DNA from: Rhizocola hellebori
Lineage (GTDB): Bacteria > Actinomycetota > Actinomycetes > Mycobacteriales > Micromonosporaceae
Reading direction: 5' to 3'
NCBI RefSeq assembly: GCF_016862955.1
Contig: NZ_BONY01000059.1
Span: forward strand, 1 to 56,325
DNA length: 56,325 nt
Shown piece after piece: positions 1 to 8,400 of this stretch. Every line of letters begins with the position of its first letter. Position 1 is the stretch's first letter. Both the position numbers and the translations under genes were made by a program. The notes under the pieces are model-generated. The model was not told the DNA's origin, made no database searches, and saw only the letters and a list, made by a program, of their open reading frames with translations.

Positions 1-51
1 CGCCAATATCGCAGCGCCGCGCGTTGCTTTAGCGCGCGCCAGAATTACAGC

Positions 52-1230
52 TCAAGCGCATGATCCTGTGGTGCGGGCTTCGGTGGCGGATTTTCCGGCG
101 GTGGCGATGCCGGAGGCCTGGTCGGCGGTTACTGCGTATCCCACGTTCGGGTTGTCGGCGGCCGCTGCGAAGATCACGCCGAGCACCGTGCCGTCTGGGG
201 AGATCAGCGGCCCGCCCGAGTTTCCACTTCGGACCAGCCCTTTGATGGTGTACACCTCGCGGGTGACCGTTCCGCTCTCGTAGATGTCGGGGCCGGTGAT
301 GTTTCCTACGTCCGCGACCCGCGCCTGCTGGGCGTTGTAGGGGCCGTCGAGCGGGAAGCCCAGCACAACGGCGTCGGCTCCGGTGGATGCCTCGGTGGCG
401 GCGAACGGCATGACTGGCGCGTTGAGGCCGGGCACGTGCAGCACGGCGAGGTCGAGATCTGGGTCGTAGGCGACCACCTTCGCGCTGAGGCGCTGGTTCT
501 TGACCACCACCTGAACGGTCTTGGTGCCCGCGACGACGTGAGCATTGGTCATCACGTGCTCCGCCGCGTAGACGAATCCGGAGCCTTCTATCCGGCGGCT
601 GCAGCTCGGGGCCGTGCCCAGCACTTTCACCACCGATGCCTCGGACTTCACCACGACCGGAAGTTTGGCCAGCGCACTGTCGGGCTCGGGGACGTCGCGC
701 ACCTGGGTCGGCACCAGGTCGCCGAACACCTCGGGGAAGCCGTTGGTGTCCACCGTGTCGCGCAGCGCCTCGGTCAGGCGGTCGGCCTGGTCGGGCATGA
801 CATCGTCGATGGCTTTGATCACGACGCTGTTCCGGATGCCGCTGGACAGCCAGGGCTCGGACGCCTTTCCTAGCGGCACCGCCACCAGCCACGCCACCGT
901 CGCGACCGCGATGATCGAGACGATTGCCCCGCCGATGTCGTCGAGGACCTGGCCGTTGCGACCGGTGATCCCCCGGCGCACCTTGCTGCCGAGCCAGCCC
1001 GCCAGCGCCTGGCCCATCACGGCCAGACCGAAGACGGTGATCAACGACACGATCAGCTTGAGCCCATCGCTGTCGACGAGGGTGGCCAGCAGCGGACCGA
1101 GCTGCAGGCCGATCAGGGCGCCGCCGAAGAAGCCGGCAAAGGAAAGCACGCCGACCACGAACCCCTGCCGGTACCCACTGACAGCAAAGAGGATCAAGAG
1201 CAGCACGAGAACAACGTCGACCACCGACAT
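52..1230 (-). CDS. marP: MarP-like membrane serine protease (CvpA domain + trypsin-like domain)
   Basis: Periplasmic serine protease anchored in the membrane, 392 aa. Residues ~1-170 are four hydrophobic helices of the CvpA/colicin V production type; residues ~205-385 are a chymotrypsin-fold S1C protease with a visible triad: His in TNAHVVAG, Asp in DPDLDLAVLHV and Ser in SGNSGGPL. A Cys just before the protease domain (APSCSRR) and a second at the C-terminus (TTGSCA) match the pair that forms the activating disulfide in M. tuberculosis MarP (Rv3671c), which is needed for acid and oxidative stress resistance. It is the last gene of a run transcribed leftward with the Nudix, TlpA-like and nth genes, starting 4 bp after the Nudix stop. 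The GC-rich imperfect hairpin at about 14-40 could terminate this run. Family assignment is firm; the physiological role is inferred from the mycobacterial orthologue. Confidence 0.93.
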   Translation of the reverse strand: MSVVDVVLVLLLILFAVSGYRQGFVVGVLSFAGFFGGALIGLQLGPLLATLVDSDGLKLIVSLITVFGLAVMGQALAGWLGSKVRRGITGRNGQVLDDIGGAIVSIIAVATVAWLVAVPLGKASEPWLSSGIRNSVVIKAIDDVMPDQADRLTEALRDTVDTNGFPEVFGDLVPTQVRDVPEPDSALAKLPVVVKSEASVVKVLGTAPSCSRRIEGSGFVYAAEHVMTNAHVVAGTKTVQVVVKNQRLSAKVVAYDPDLDLAVLHVPGLNAPVMPFAATEASTGADAVVLGFPLDGPYNAQQARVADVGNITGPDIYESGTVTREVYTIKGLVRSGNSGGPLISPDGTVLGVIFAAAADNPNVGYAVTADQASGIATAGKSATEARTTGSCA

Positions 1231-1234
1231 CGGC

Positions 1235-1885
1235 TCAGCCTACGGAAGGAGTCTGAAACTGGGAACTCGGCAACATCTCCACCCGGCTGGTATCCCAGGG
1301 CTTGGCCCAGCCACCCAGCTCGAGCAGGGCGGATATCACTCCGGCGGTAAATCCCCAGACCAGCATTCCGTGTACCTGAAAGGCCGGCCCGGTGAACCCG
1401 CTGGGATGCCTGACGCGCAGCCTGTTGTCGGGGTCGGCCAGATCCTGGATCGGCAGCCGGGCCACATGAGCCACTTCCGCCGGCGCGGTGGCGACTACCG
1501 GATGTGGCGAGTGCCACCACGCCAGCACCGGGGTTACGAGAAAGTCGCTGACCGGGATCCACAGCTGCGGCAGCGAAGCGAGCACGGTCACGCTCTGCGG
1601 ATCGAGGCCGACCTCCTCCTGTGCCTCCCGCAGGGCGGTGGCCGAGATGTCGGCATCGTCGGGTTCGGCTGCGCCACCGGGAAAGGCCACCTGCCCGGCG
1701 TGGGTGCGCATGGTCGCGGAACGCTGCAGCACCAACATGTCCGGGCCGGTCTTGGGGTCTTCGCCGAAGAGGACCAGAACCCCGGCCGGGCGCCCCTCTT
1801 GTGGGGTCTCCAGCCCGGTGAAGGCGGCACGGTCGTTGACCCGCGTGTTGTTGAGCAGCGGTTCCAGCCAGGCGGGTGTCGTCAT
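1235..1885 (-). CDS. Nudix hydrolase, CoA pyrophosphatase-like
   Basis: 216-aa Nudix protein that probably hydrolyses CoA or acyl-CoA (or another nucleoside diphosphate derivative) to 3',5'-ADP and 4'-phosphopantetheine. The Nudix signature lies at about residues 70-95: PGGAAEPDD followed by ALREAQEEVGLDP, with the REXXEEXG core intact. The region before it (LVLFGEDPKTGPDMLVLQR) and the 'AGQVAFPGG' lead-in are typical of the CoA-ase branch. It corresponds in position to Rv3672c. Its ATG overlaps the stop of the upstream TlpA-like gene by 4 bp (ATGA type), so translation is probably coupled. The exact substrate cannot be read from the sequence. Confidence 0.88.
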   Translation of the reverse strand: MTTPAWLEPLLNNTRVNDRAAFTGLETPQEGRPAGVLVLFGEDPKTGPDMLVLQRSATMRTHAGQVAFPGGAAEPDDADISATALREAQEEVGLDPQSVTVLASLPQLWIPVSDFLVTPVLAWWHSPHPVVATAPAEVAHVARLPIQDLADPDNRLRVRHPSGFTGPAFQVHGMLVWGFTAGVISALLELGGWAKPWDTSRVEMLPSSQFQTPSVG

Positions 1886-2406
1886 CCGACGCCCAGCCTT
1901 TCCCGAACCAGCTTGTTGAGCGTTTCGTCTTTCAGCGCAGACCCCACGTAGGTGGTGACCTTTCCGTTGCTATCGACGAAGACGGTCAATGGAAGATTTA
2001 TCGTGCCCAGCTGACGCCGGAACTCACCGTAGACGTCAAGCAGCGTCGGCATGGTCACGCCCAGATCGGTCGCCAGCGAGATGGCGGCGCTGCGGTTGGT
2101 GTCGGTGGCTACGCCGATCACCTTCACCTGACCGCGATCAGCCAGCCGCTGGAACGCGGGAAGCTCCTCGCCGCACTCGAGGCACCAGGGCGCCCAGAAA
2201 TTGATCACAGCTGGCCCGGACAACCTTCCAACCTGGACATTCTGACCACCGGTGAAGCAGGGCAGAGCCAGCTCGGGCAGCTCGGCCTTGCCCTCGAATA
2301 TCGAAGCGCAGTCGCGGAACGGGGGTGGGGTGGGCATGGGCGTAGGCGGTGCCGTGGAGGTGCACCCGGCCACCAGCAGGACCAGGGCGAGGACAGCCCG
2401 CCTCAC
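1882..2406 (-). CDS. TlpA/ResA-like thioredoxin-fold lipoprotein
   Basis: Exported thiol-disulfide oxidoreductase of 174 aa. The N-terminus is a lipoprotein signal ending in the lipobox LVAGC (Cys about residue 15), so it should be lipid-anchored on the outer face of the membrane. The redox site is [13 protein letters not shown] (CxxC = CLEC) in a thioredoxin-like fold, followed by the VIGVATDTN strand and the cis-Pro region NLPLTVFVD. Family members reduce or isomerise disulfides in cytochrome c maturation or in envelope proteins; the disulfide-dependent MarP encoded two genes downstream is an attractive but unproven partner. It overlaps the upstream nth gene by 4 bp and matches Rv3673c in the mycobacterial gene order. 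Confidence 0.9.
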   Translation of the reverse strand: MRRAVLALVLLVAGCTSTAPPTPMPTPPPFRDCASIFEGKAELPELALPCFTGGQNVQVGRLSGPAVINFWAPWCLECGEELPAFQRLADRGQVKVIGVATDTNRSAAISLATDLGVTMPTLLDVYGEFRRQLGTINLPLTVFVDSNGKVTTYVGSALKDETLNKLVRERLGVG

Positions 2407-3119
2407 TCGGTCATCTCGGCGATCTCGGCGACCCGCGGGCCCTTGAGCAACTTGATCGCGGCGGCACGGTCAGTCGGGCCGATGCCGTAGGAGGGGCATT
2501 GCCGAGCCAGTGGGCAGGCGCCGCAAGCGGCCTTCTTGGCGTGGCAGACACGGCGGCCGTGGAAGATCACCCGGTGCGAGAGCATGGTCCAGTCGGCCTT
2601 GGGGACCAGCGCGCCGATCGCATGCTCGATCTTGACCGGATCGGTCTGATCTGTCCACTCCCAGCGCTGCACCAGCCGGCTGAAGTGGGTGTCGACGGTG
2701 ATGCCGGGCACGCCGAACGCGTTGCCCAGGATGACGTTGGCCGTCTTGCGGCCGATGCCGGGCAGGGTGACCAGCTCGTCGAGGGTGCGGGGCACGTCAC
2801 CGCCGCGCTCCACCAGCGCAGCGCCGAGGCTGATCAGCGACTCGGTCTTGTTGCGGAAGAAGCCCGTGGGCTTGATCATCTCTTCCATCTCGGCGCGGTC
2901 GGCCGCGGCATAGTCGGCGGCGCTCGGGTACCGAGCGAAAAGCTTGGGCGTGACCTCGTTGACCTTCGCGTCTGTGCACTGGGCGGACAGGATGGTCGCC
3001 ACGGCCAGCTGCAGCGGCGTCTCATGGTTCAGCTCGCAGTGCGCGTCGGGATGGATGACGGCCAGCTCCCTGGCCATCTTCCGGACGCGTCGCTTCAGCG
3101 CGAGATCAGTTTCGGGCAC
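2403..3119 (-). CDS. nth: Endonuclease III, DNA glycosylase/AP lyase
   Basis: Base-excision repair enzyme removing oxidised pyrimidines and cleaving at abasic sites, 238 aa. Visible features: the helix-hairpin-helix [14 protein letters not shown] (residues ~118-131) with the catalytic Lys in GIGRKTAN, the catalytic Asp in [10 protein letters not shown] about 18 residues later, and a C-terminal [4Fe-4S] loop with Cys spaced C-x6-C-x2-C-x5-C ([17 protein letters not shown]). Length is about 25 residues above E. coli Nth, as in other actinobacteria. First gene of the leftward nth-tlpA-nudix-marP unit (equivalent of Rv3674c to Rv3671c), with 3 bp between its start and the stop of the preceding CapA-like gene, so the unit may extend further upstream. 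Confidence 0.96.
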   Translation of the reverse strand: MPETDLALKRRVRKMARELAVIHPDAHCELNHETPLQLAVATILSAQCTDAKVNEVTPKLFARYPSAADYAAADRAEMEEMIKPTGFFRNKTESLISLGAALVERGGDVPRTLDELVTLPGIGRKTANVILGNAFGVPGITVDTHFSRLVQRWEWTDQTDPVKIEHAIGALVPKADWTMLSHRVIFHGRRVCHAKKAACGACPLARQCPSYGIGPTDRAAAIKLLKGPRVAEIAEMTE

Positions 3120-3122
3120 GCT

Positions 3123-4274
3123 CTACAGCGTACTTATCGCCCCTGACACATCGAAACGAGCGCCGCTCGAGGGAAAGTCCTGTTGTGAGAGCTTGCGGAC
3201 CAGGTCGAGGCCGCGGTTCTGCGGGTCGGGCTGGGGCACGCCGGGGCTGCTGGTGAAGTAGGTCGACGCGAAGTGTCCGCTGACCAAGGCACCCTGCGCG
3301 TCGAGGGTGGCTTTGAGCACGCCACCCCAGCCCAGGTTGCCCTCACCCTTCAGGCCACGGCCGCCCGCGAAATTGCCGAGGCTGTAGGCGATCAGCCGGC
3401 CCTTGTATACCTCCATCGCCCGCAGCGTGTGCGGGCCGTGCCCGATGATGAGGTCGGCTCCGGCATCGATGACCGTGTGCGAGAACCTGATCGGATCGCC
3501 TCGGTTCTCCCCGAGGAAGTACTCGGTGCCCGGCTTCACATGGGTCTTGTCGGCGCCCTCGGTTCCCCAATGGACCTGGATCACGACCACGTCGGCCAGC
3601 CCGGCCGCCTTCTCCACCACGGCTTTAGCGGCGTTGAGGTCGGTCAGGCTGTTGTCACGGGGATACGAGGAGAACCCGAGCACGGCCACGCGGACCCCGG
3701 AGACGTCGACCAGCGTGATCTGTCCACGCGCACCCGTGTGCTTGAGGCCCTGGGATTCCAGAGCTTTTTGAGTGTTCGTGTAGCCCTTCGGCCCGAAGTC
3801 GTACCCGTGATTGTTGGCCTGGTTGAGAAGGTGAAAACCGGCGTCCTTGAGGTGCTTGGCGTAGGAAGGCGGCACCCGGAACTGGTTGCACGTGGTTTGT
3901 TCGGGTCGGCATTTCACATAGCCGGTGTCGTCGGTGAGCGGCTCCTCCATGTTGCCCATCACCAGATCGGCCAGAAAGAGGTGCTTCACCTTGGCAAAGA
4001 AATCGCGCCCGTCGTTGGCGGGCATGGCGCGGCCCGCGACGCCCATGATGATGTCGCCGACCGCGGACAGCGTGATCGTCTTCACAGGAGGCGGCGGGAC
4101 TGGCACGGGCGCGGGTGGTGGCGTGGCTGGCTTTCGCTGCGCCGACAGGTGGCCCTGCCGCCCGGATTCCGCCAGGGTCCCCAGAGCGAATATGCTGATC
4201 ATGTACACGGAAAGTGCTGCCGCCGTATAGATAGCAAGGACTTTCCGGGTTAGCGGGGGAGGCCAAATACTCAT
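3123..4274 (-). CDS. CapA-family metallophosphatase-like protein, membrane anchored
   Basis: 383-aa protein of the CapA/PgsA family (calcineurin-like fold; poly-gamma-glutamate capsule synthesis proteins in Bacillus). One N-terminal membrane segment (LAIYTAAALSVYMISIFAL, ~residues 13-31) and a Pro-rich linker precede the extracytoplasmic domain. Family motifs are present: AVGDIIMG, GNMEEPL, NQANNHGYDFG, VIQVHWGTEG, IIGHGPHTLR and AYSLGNFAGG. No other capsule or polyglutamate genes lie nearby, so a role in a polymer is not supported; it may act on another cell-wall substrate. It starts divergently from crp with about 130 bp between the two starts, and stops 3 bp before nth. Confidence 0.85.
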   Translation of the reverse strand: MSIWPPPLTRKVLAIYTAAALSVYMISIFALGTLAESGRQGHLSAQRKPATPPPAPVPVPPPPVKTITLSAVGDIIMGVAGRAMPANDGRDFFAKVKHLFLADLVMGNMEEPLTDDTGYVKCRPEQTTCNQFRVPPSYAKHLKDAGFHLLNQANNHGYDFGPKGYTNTQKALESQGLKHTGARGQITLVDVSGVRVAVLGFSSYPRDNSLTDLNAAKAVVEKAAGLADVVVIQVHWGTEGADKTHVKPGTEYFLGENRGDPIRFSHTVIDAGADLIIGHGPHTLRAMEVYKGRLIAYSLGNFAGGRGLKGEGNLGWGGVLKATLDAQGALVSGHFASTYFTSSPGVPQPDPQNRGLDLVRKLSQQDFPSSGARFDVSGAISTL

Positions 4275-4405
4275 TAGGCGGCGAGACTACCGGGCTGATC
4301 GCGATTCTGGGGGTTGGCGTCCGGTTGCCGCCCAGCTGTGCCTAGACTGACCTCGCGGGGCTTATGTATATACACCAAGCGCCTGCACTAGTGGAGGTAG
4401 TAGCG

Positions 4406-5083
4406 ATGGACGAGGTGCTTGCGCGCAGCGGAATCTTCCAGGGCGTCGACCCAGATGCCTCCGAGGCGCTTGCCCGTGAGATGGAAACGATCGAGATCCG
4501 CAAGGGCGAGGTCGTCTTCAACGAGGGCGAGCCCGGCGACAGCCTCTACATCGTATTGTCCGGAAAGATCAAGCTCGGCAGGCGCGCCGCTGACGGCCGG
4601 CAGAACCTCGTCTCGGTGATGGGTCCCTCCGACATGCTCGGCGAGCTTTCGCTTTTCGATCCTGGCCCGCGCACAGCGACCGCGACCGCGGTCACCGATG
4701 TGCGCCTGGCCCGGCTGCGCAAGCAGGCCCTGCGCCCCTGGCTGAACAACCGGCCCGAGATCGCCGAGCAGCTGCTGCGGGTGCTCGCCCGTCGCCTGCG
4801 CCGCACCAACGACGCCCTCGCGGACCTGATCTTCACCGACGTCCCCGGCCGGGTCGCGAAGAATCTGCTGCAGATGGCGGGCCGTTTCGGGACGCGGGAC
4901 GGTGGCGTGCTTCGAGTAACACACGATCTGACCCAAGAGGAGCTGGCTCAGCTGGTGGGCGCCTCCCGGGAGACGGTGAACAAGGCTCTGGCCGACTTCG
5001 CCTCGCGCGGCTGGCTGCGCCTTGACGGGAAGAGCGTCATTATCCTCGATCCCGAAAGACTTGCTCGCCGCGCAAGGGTATAA
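4406..5083 (+). CDS. crp: Crp/Fnr-family cAMP receptor regulator (GlxR type)
   Basis: 225-aa global transcription regulator. Residues ~10-120 form the cyclic-nucleotide-binding barrel, with the phosphate-binding cassette [15 protein letters not shown] containing the Glu, Arg and Thr that contact cAMP in Crp/GlxR. Residues ~145-220 hold the winged helix with recognition helix [17 protein letters not shown] start it at the ATG at 4406 rather than the in-frame start at 4364 because GGAGG at 4393-4397 sits 8 nt upstream and orthologues begin MDEVL. It is the positional equivalent of Rv3676. An intact class III adenylate cyclase is encoded 6 kb downstream (10907-14458), so cAMP can be made by this cell. 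Confidence 0.95.
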   Translation: MDEVLARSGIFQGVDPDASEALAREMETIEIRKGEVVFNEGEPGDSLYIVLSGKIKLGRRAADGRQNLVSVMGPSDMLGELSLFDPGPRTATATAVTDVRLARLRKQALRPWLNNRPEIAEQLLRVLARRLRRTNDALADLIFTDVPGRVAKNLLQMAGRFGTRDGGVLRVTHDLTQEELAQLVGASRETVNKALADFASRGWLRLDGKSVIILDPERLARRARV

Positions 5084-5115
5084 ATCGGGCATATCACCCG
5101 GATCACTGTCGCCTA

Positions 5116-5135
5116 GCTGACTTGCGCATGTCAGC
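5116..5135. other. Inverted repeat between crp and the chaplin-like gene
   Basis: GCTGAC at 5116-5121 is mirrored by GTCAGC at 5130-5135 with an 8-nt spacer. It lies 33 bp after the crp stop and about 125 bp before the next start. It could be a weak terminator (no T-run follows) or an operator. Function not determinable here. Confidence 0.35.
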
Positions 5136-5259
5136 GCTTTGCCGGACATCGTTGGACGATTTGTACGTGTCCACAGTGACCGGTCGCGGCCCCTCACCCG
5201 CACCAGGTGCGATCGGTCGGTCGGAACAAGTCCGACGATCGAAAGAGGTCCCTTCCGCT

Positions 5260-6318
5260 ATGAACACGTGGGTTCGACGCTCACTCAAAGCCGGCGCGCT
5301 GACCGCGGGCGCAGTCATGGCTACCGGCACAGCCGCGTACGCCGACACCACCTTGATCAGCGCTGACAACACCGGGATCCTCAACGGCACCCAGGTTTTC
5401 GCGCCGATCCAAGCACCGATCAACCTGTGCGGCGTGTCCGCGGCCGTCCTGGGAACCGCGTCGGCCCGCTGCGAAGGCGGCAGCGCGGCCGACCTCCAAG
5501 GCCTGTACGACATCAAAATGATCAGCGCTGGGAACACCGGGATCCTCAACGGCACCCAGGTTTTCGCGCCGATCCAGGCACCCATCAACCTGTGCGGTGT
5601 GGCCGCCTCCGTGCTCGGCTCGGCCGACGCCGGATGTCAGGGCGGCAGCTCGGCCACGCTGGGCAGCGCGCACCACCAGAAGGGCAAGAACTGTAAGAAC
5701 GGCTGCAAGGACGGGCACCACTACACCGAGTCCGGCAAGGCCGACATTCTTGGCGGTCTGCCCGTGGTGGGCGGGCTGACCCAGAACCTGCCGCTGGTCG
5801 ACAGCCTCCCCCTGGTGGGCGGCCTGACCAAGGGTGGCCTCGGCAACGTCGGTGGCCTCGGTGGCGGCTTGCCGCTGGTTGGCCCGCTGCTCAGCGGAAT
5901 TCTGGGTGGAGTCGGCGGCGGCTCGGCGAATACCGTCAACATCAACGATCTCGACTCGGTCGGCACCATGCCGCGCCTCGAGAGCGAAGGCGGGCCCAGC
6001 ACGGGTGGCCACGGTGGTGGGACGCCGGGCTGCGGCACGACGTGCCCGCCGGCCGTTCCACCGGCGCCACCGGCTCCGCCCGCACCACCGGTGGACGAAG
6101 ACAAGTGCCCGCCCGAGCACGGCCACAAGCCCAAGCACGGCAAGCCCGGCAAGCACGGCGAGGACGTGAAGATGGTCAGCGCGGGCAACGTCGGCATCGG
6201 GAACGGCACTCAGATCTACGCGCCGATTCAGATTCCGATCGACGTCAGCGGCCTGGCCGTGGGCATCCTGGGCCAGGCGAGCGCATGGAGCCTCGGCGGT
6301 TCCTCGGCAATCGGTTAA
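5260..6318 (+). CDS. Secreted chaplin-like protein with three repeat domains
   Basis: 352-aa secreted protein, start at ATG 5260 because GAAAGAGG lies just upstream and a clean signal peptide follows (cleavage after TAAYA, ~residue 28). It carries three copies of a ~45-residue domain resembling the chaplin fold (DUF320): each has a SA(D/G)N-GI-NGTQ run, then APIQ-PI, then a G-rich end. Repeats 1 and 2 (about residues 32-78 and 87-133) each have two Cys (NLCG and a C before GG), as in chaplins; repeat 3 (about 304-350) has Ser in their place. Between repeats 2 and 3 lie a His/Lys/Cys-rich patch, a hydrophobic GGLPLVGGL-type Gly/Leu tract, a Pro/Ala stretch and a basic HGKPGKHG segment. Chaplins self-assemble into amphipathic surface layers on aerial hyphae; that role here is inferred. 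No sorting signal or C-terminal membrane anchor is visible. Confidence 0.72.
   Translation: MNTWVRRSLKAGALTAGAVMATGTAAYADTTLISADNTGILNGTQVFAPIQAPINLCGVSAAVLGTASARCEGGSAADLQGLYDIKMISAGNTGILNGTQVFAPIQAPINLCGVAASVLGSADAGCQGGSSATLGSAHHQKGKNCKNGCKDGHHYTESGKADILGGLPVVGGLTQNLPLVDSLPLVGGLTKGGLGNVGGLGGGLPLVGPLLSGILGGVGGGSANTVNINDLDSVGTMPRLESEGGPSTGGHGGGTPGCGTTCPPAVPPAPPAPPAPPVDEDKCPPEHGHKPKHGKPGKHGEDVKMVSAGNVGIGNGTQIYAPIQIPIDVSGLAVGILGQASAWSLGGSSAIG
5356..5601. repeat. Near-identical 81-bp direct repeat, period 165 bp
   Basis: The segment 5356-5436 recurs at 5521-5601 with 5 differences in 81 positions. The unit encodes most of chaplin-like repeats 1 and 2. The shift of 165 bp is 55 codons, so the reading frame is kept. 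The similarity is far higher than to repeat 3, indicating a recent tandem duplication or ongoing gene conversion. Confidence 0.9.
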
Positions 6319-6332
6319 CAGCTGCAAGGTTA

Positions 6333-6366
6333 GAAGAGCCCCGCCTCGGTCGAGGCGGGGCTCTTC
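6333..6366. terminator. Bidirectional terminator between the chaplin-like gene and the biotin carboxylase gene
   Basis: Perfect 16-bp inverted repeat, arms 6333-6348 and 6351-6366, separated by 2 nt (the innermost pairs open to give a short loop). It sits between two convergent stops (6318 and 6379) and is GC-rich, as expected for an intrinsic terminator serving both strands. Confidence 0.85.
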
Positions 6367-6378
6367 TGCACCCAATAT

Positions 6379-8400
6379 TTAAGCGGGGGCGAGGATTGCC
6401 AGCAGAGCTCCGGTGTCGACCAGCGCGCCTGGGCGCACCTTGACCTCCGAGACGACCCCGTCGGCCGGGGCGTGCACGGGGTGTTCGAGCTTCATCGCCT
6501 CCAGCGTGAGCAGCAGCTCGCCCGCGCCGACCCGTTGCCCCGGCGCGACCAGGACCCGGCCGACCGCGCCGGGAAGGGGCGCGGTCAGCGATCCCTCTTC
6601 CAGCTCGGCTTCCGGGGAAGGGAAGCGCGGAAGCTCACGAAGGGTCACCGAGCCCTCCACACTGTCCAGATAGGACACATTTCCCACTCGGTGCACCTCG
6701 ACCGTGAGACGGACTCCGGCCACGTCGAGGACCACCTCGCTCGGAGTCGCCGAAACCACGGCCACGGGCGGGTGGTCGTCGACCACGCCGACGTGCCCGA
6801 GCCCGGCCAGATCGAGCTCTTCCGGGTCGACCGAGCGCACCCACCACTGGGCGAGCGCACCCGAATCATGCAACCTGTACCCGACTTCGACCGGCCCGGC
6901 CGGCCCGTCGTAAACGATGGTCTGCGGCATCGAAGGCAGGTTGCGCCAACCGCAAGGGATTCCGGGCTGGACTCGGGCACCCGACCAGCGCCCGGCCGCT
7001 GCGGCCAGGGCCGCGGCCAGGCAGCTCAGGCGCATCGCTTCCACCGACGAGAGCAGCGGCGCGAAGACCTCCGGCTGCCGGTCGAGCAAGCCCGCGTCGA
7101 TCTGACCACTGAGGAAAGCGGGATGGCGCAGCACGCGTACCAGAAGATCGCGGTTGGTGATCAGCCCGTGCACCTTCGTGCGCGCGAGCGCGCTGGCGAG
7201 CATGCGGGCCGCCTCATATCGGGTGGGCGCCCAGGCCACCACCTTCGCCAGCATCGAGTCGTAGTGCACTCCGACCACCGAACCGGTTTCCACCCCGGAA
7301 TCCAGCCGGATGCCGGGCTGCATCAGGGGCCGGAACCGCCCGGTCACCTCGGGGACGTCGAAGCGGTGCAGCTGTCCGGTGGCGGGCAGCCAGTTGCTGG
7401 TCGGATCCTCCGCGCAGAGCCGCACTTCGATGGCGTGGCCACGCATCGGCGGCGCGGACGGCAGCGGAAGACGCCCGCCCTCGGCGAGGAAAAGCTGCAT
7501 CCGCACCAGGTCGAAGCCGGTCACGCACTCGGTCACCGCATGCTCGACCTGCAGGCGGGTGTTCATTTCCAGAAAGAAGAACTCGCCTTCCGGGCTGAGC
7601 AGGAACTCGACCGTGCCGATGCCGGCGTAGCCGACCGCCTCGGCCACGGCGACGGCCGCGGAGCAAAGGTTCTCGCGTAGTTCCGGGGAGACCGCCGGCG
7701 AAGGCGTCTCCTCCAGGATCTTCTGGTGCCGCCGCTGGATCGAGCATTCTCGCTCGCCGAAGGTGACGATGTTGCCGTGCTGGTCGGCCACGATCTGCAC
7801 CTCGATGTGCCGGGCCTGCTCGACATAGCGCTCACAGAAGACCGTGTTGTCGCCGAAGGCGGCGAAGGCTTCCCGGCGCGCCGAGGAGACCGCCTCGGCC
7901 AGCGATTCGGCGTCGCGTACCACCCGCATGCCCCGGCCGCCGCCGCCCACGGCCGCTTTCACAAGCACCGGGAATTCGTCCACTTCGGACGGATCGGTCC
8001 AGGCCCGCAGCACCGGCACATCGGCCTCGGCGAGCAGAGCCTTCGCATCGATCTTCGAGGCCATCACCGCGATCACCTTCGGCGACGGCCCGATCCAGGT
8101 CAGCCCGGCGTCGGCGACGGCCGCCGCGAAGTCGGCGTTCTCGGCCAGAAATCCATAGCCGGGATGGATCGCGTCCGCACCGGTCCGCCTCGCCGCGGCG
8201 ATGATCAGATCGCCGCGCAGATAGGTGGCACTGGGCGCGTAGCCGGGCAGCTGCACCGCATAGTCCGCCTCGGCGACAAACGGTGCGTCGGTGTCGGCCG
8301 TCGAATGCACCGCCACGGTTTCGATGCCGACCAAACGGCAGGTGGAAAAGATACGGCGGGCGATCTCGCCCCGGCTCGCCACCAGCAGCCGACGGATCAT
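6379..8400 (-). CDS. Biotin carboxylase/biotin carboxyl carrier subunit of an acyl-CoA carboxylase
   Basis: 673-aa AccA/MccA-type protein that carboxylates its own biotin with ATP and bicarbonate. Order: biotin-carboxylase N-domain (~1-115), ATP-grasp (~115-320, with VKAAVGGGGRGMRVV and the catalytic EMNTRLQVEHAVTE), C-domain (~335-440), a linker/BT-like region, and a biotinyl domain at ~600-673 with the biotin lysine in EAMKLEHPV. All catalytic motifs look intact. I start at ATG 8400 (MIRRLLVAS); its first base pair overlaps the TGA of the upstream carboxyltransferase-like gene (8397-8399), giving coupled translation. The substrate acyl-CoA cannot be told. Its obvious partner in the operon is a degenerate carboxyltransferase, so it may work with a subunit encoded elsewhere or do something unusual. 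Confidence 0.93.
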   Translation of the reverse strand: MIRRLLVASRGEIARRIFSTCRLVGIETVAVHSTADTDAPFVAEADYAVQLPGYAPSATYLRGDLIIAAARRTGADAIHPGYGFLAENADFAAAVADAGLTWIGPSPKVIAVMASKIDAKALLAEADVPVLRAWTDPSEVDEFPVLVKAAVGGGGRGMRVVRDAESLAEAVSSARREAFAAFGDNTVFCERYVEQARHIEVQIVADQHGNIVTFGERECSIQRRHQKILEETPSPAVSPELRENLCSAAVAVAEAVGYAGIGTVEFLLSPEGEFFFLEMNTRLQVEHAVTECVTGFDLVRMQLFLAEGGRLPLPSAPPMRGHAIEVRLCAEDPTSNWLPATGQLHRFDVPEVTGRFRPLMQPGIRLDSGVETGSVVGVHYDSMLAKVVAWAPTRYEAARMLASALARTKVHGLITNRDLLVRVLRHPAFLSGQIDAGLLDRQPEVFAPLLSSVEAMRLSCLAAALAAAAGRWSGARVQPGIPCGWRNLPSMPQTIVYDGPAGPVEVGYRLHDSGALAQWWVRSVDPEELDLAGLGHVGVVDDHPPVAVVSATPSEVVLDVAGVRLTVEVHRVGNVSYLDSVEGSVTLRELPRFPSPEAELEEGSLTAPLPGAVGRVLVAPGQRVGAGELLLTLEAMKLEHPVHAPADGVVSEVKVRPGALVDTGALLAILAPA

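Noticed and set aside
3123-4274. Capsule (poly-gamma-glutamate) operon
   Set aside because: Only the CapA-like gene is present; CapB/C homologues are absent.
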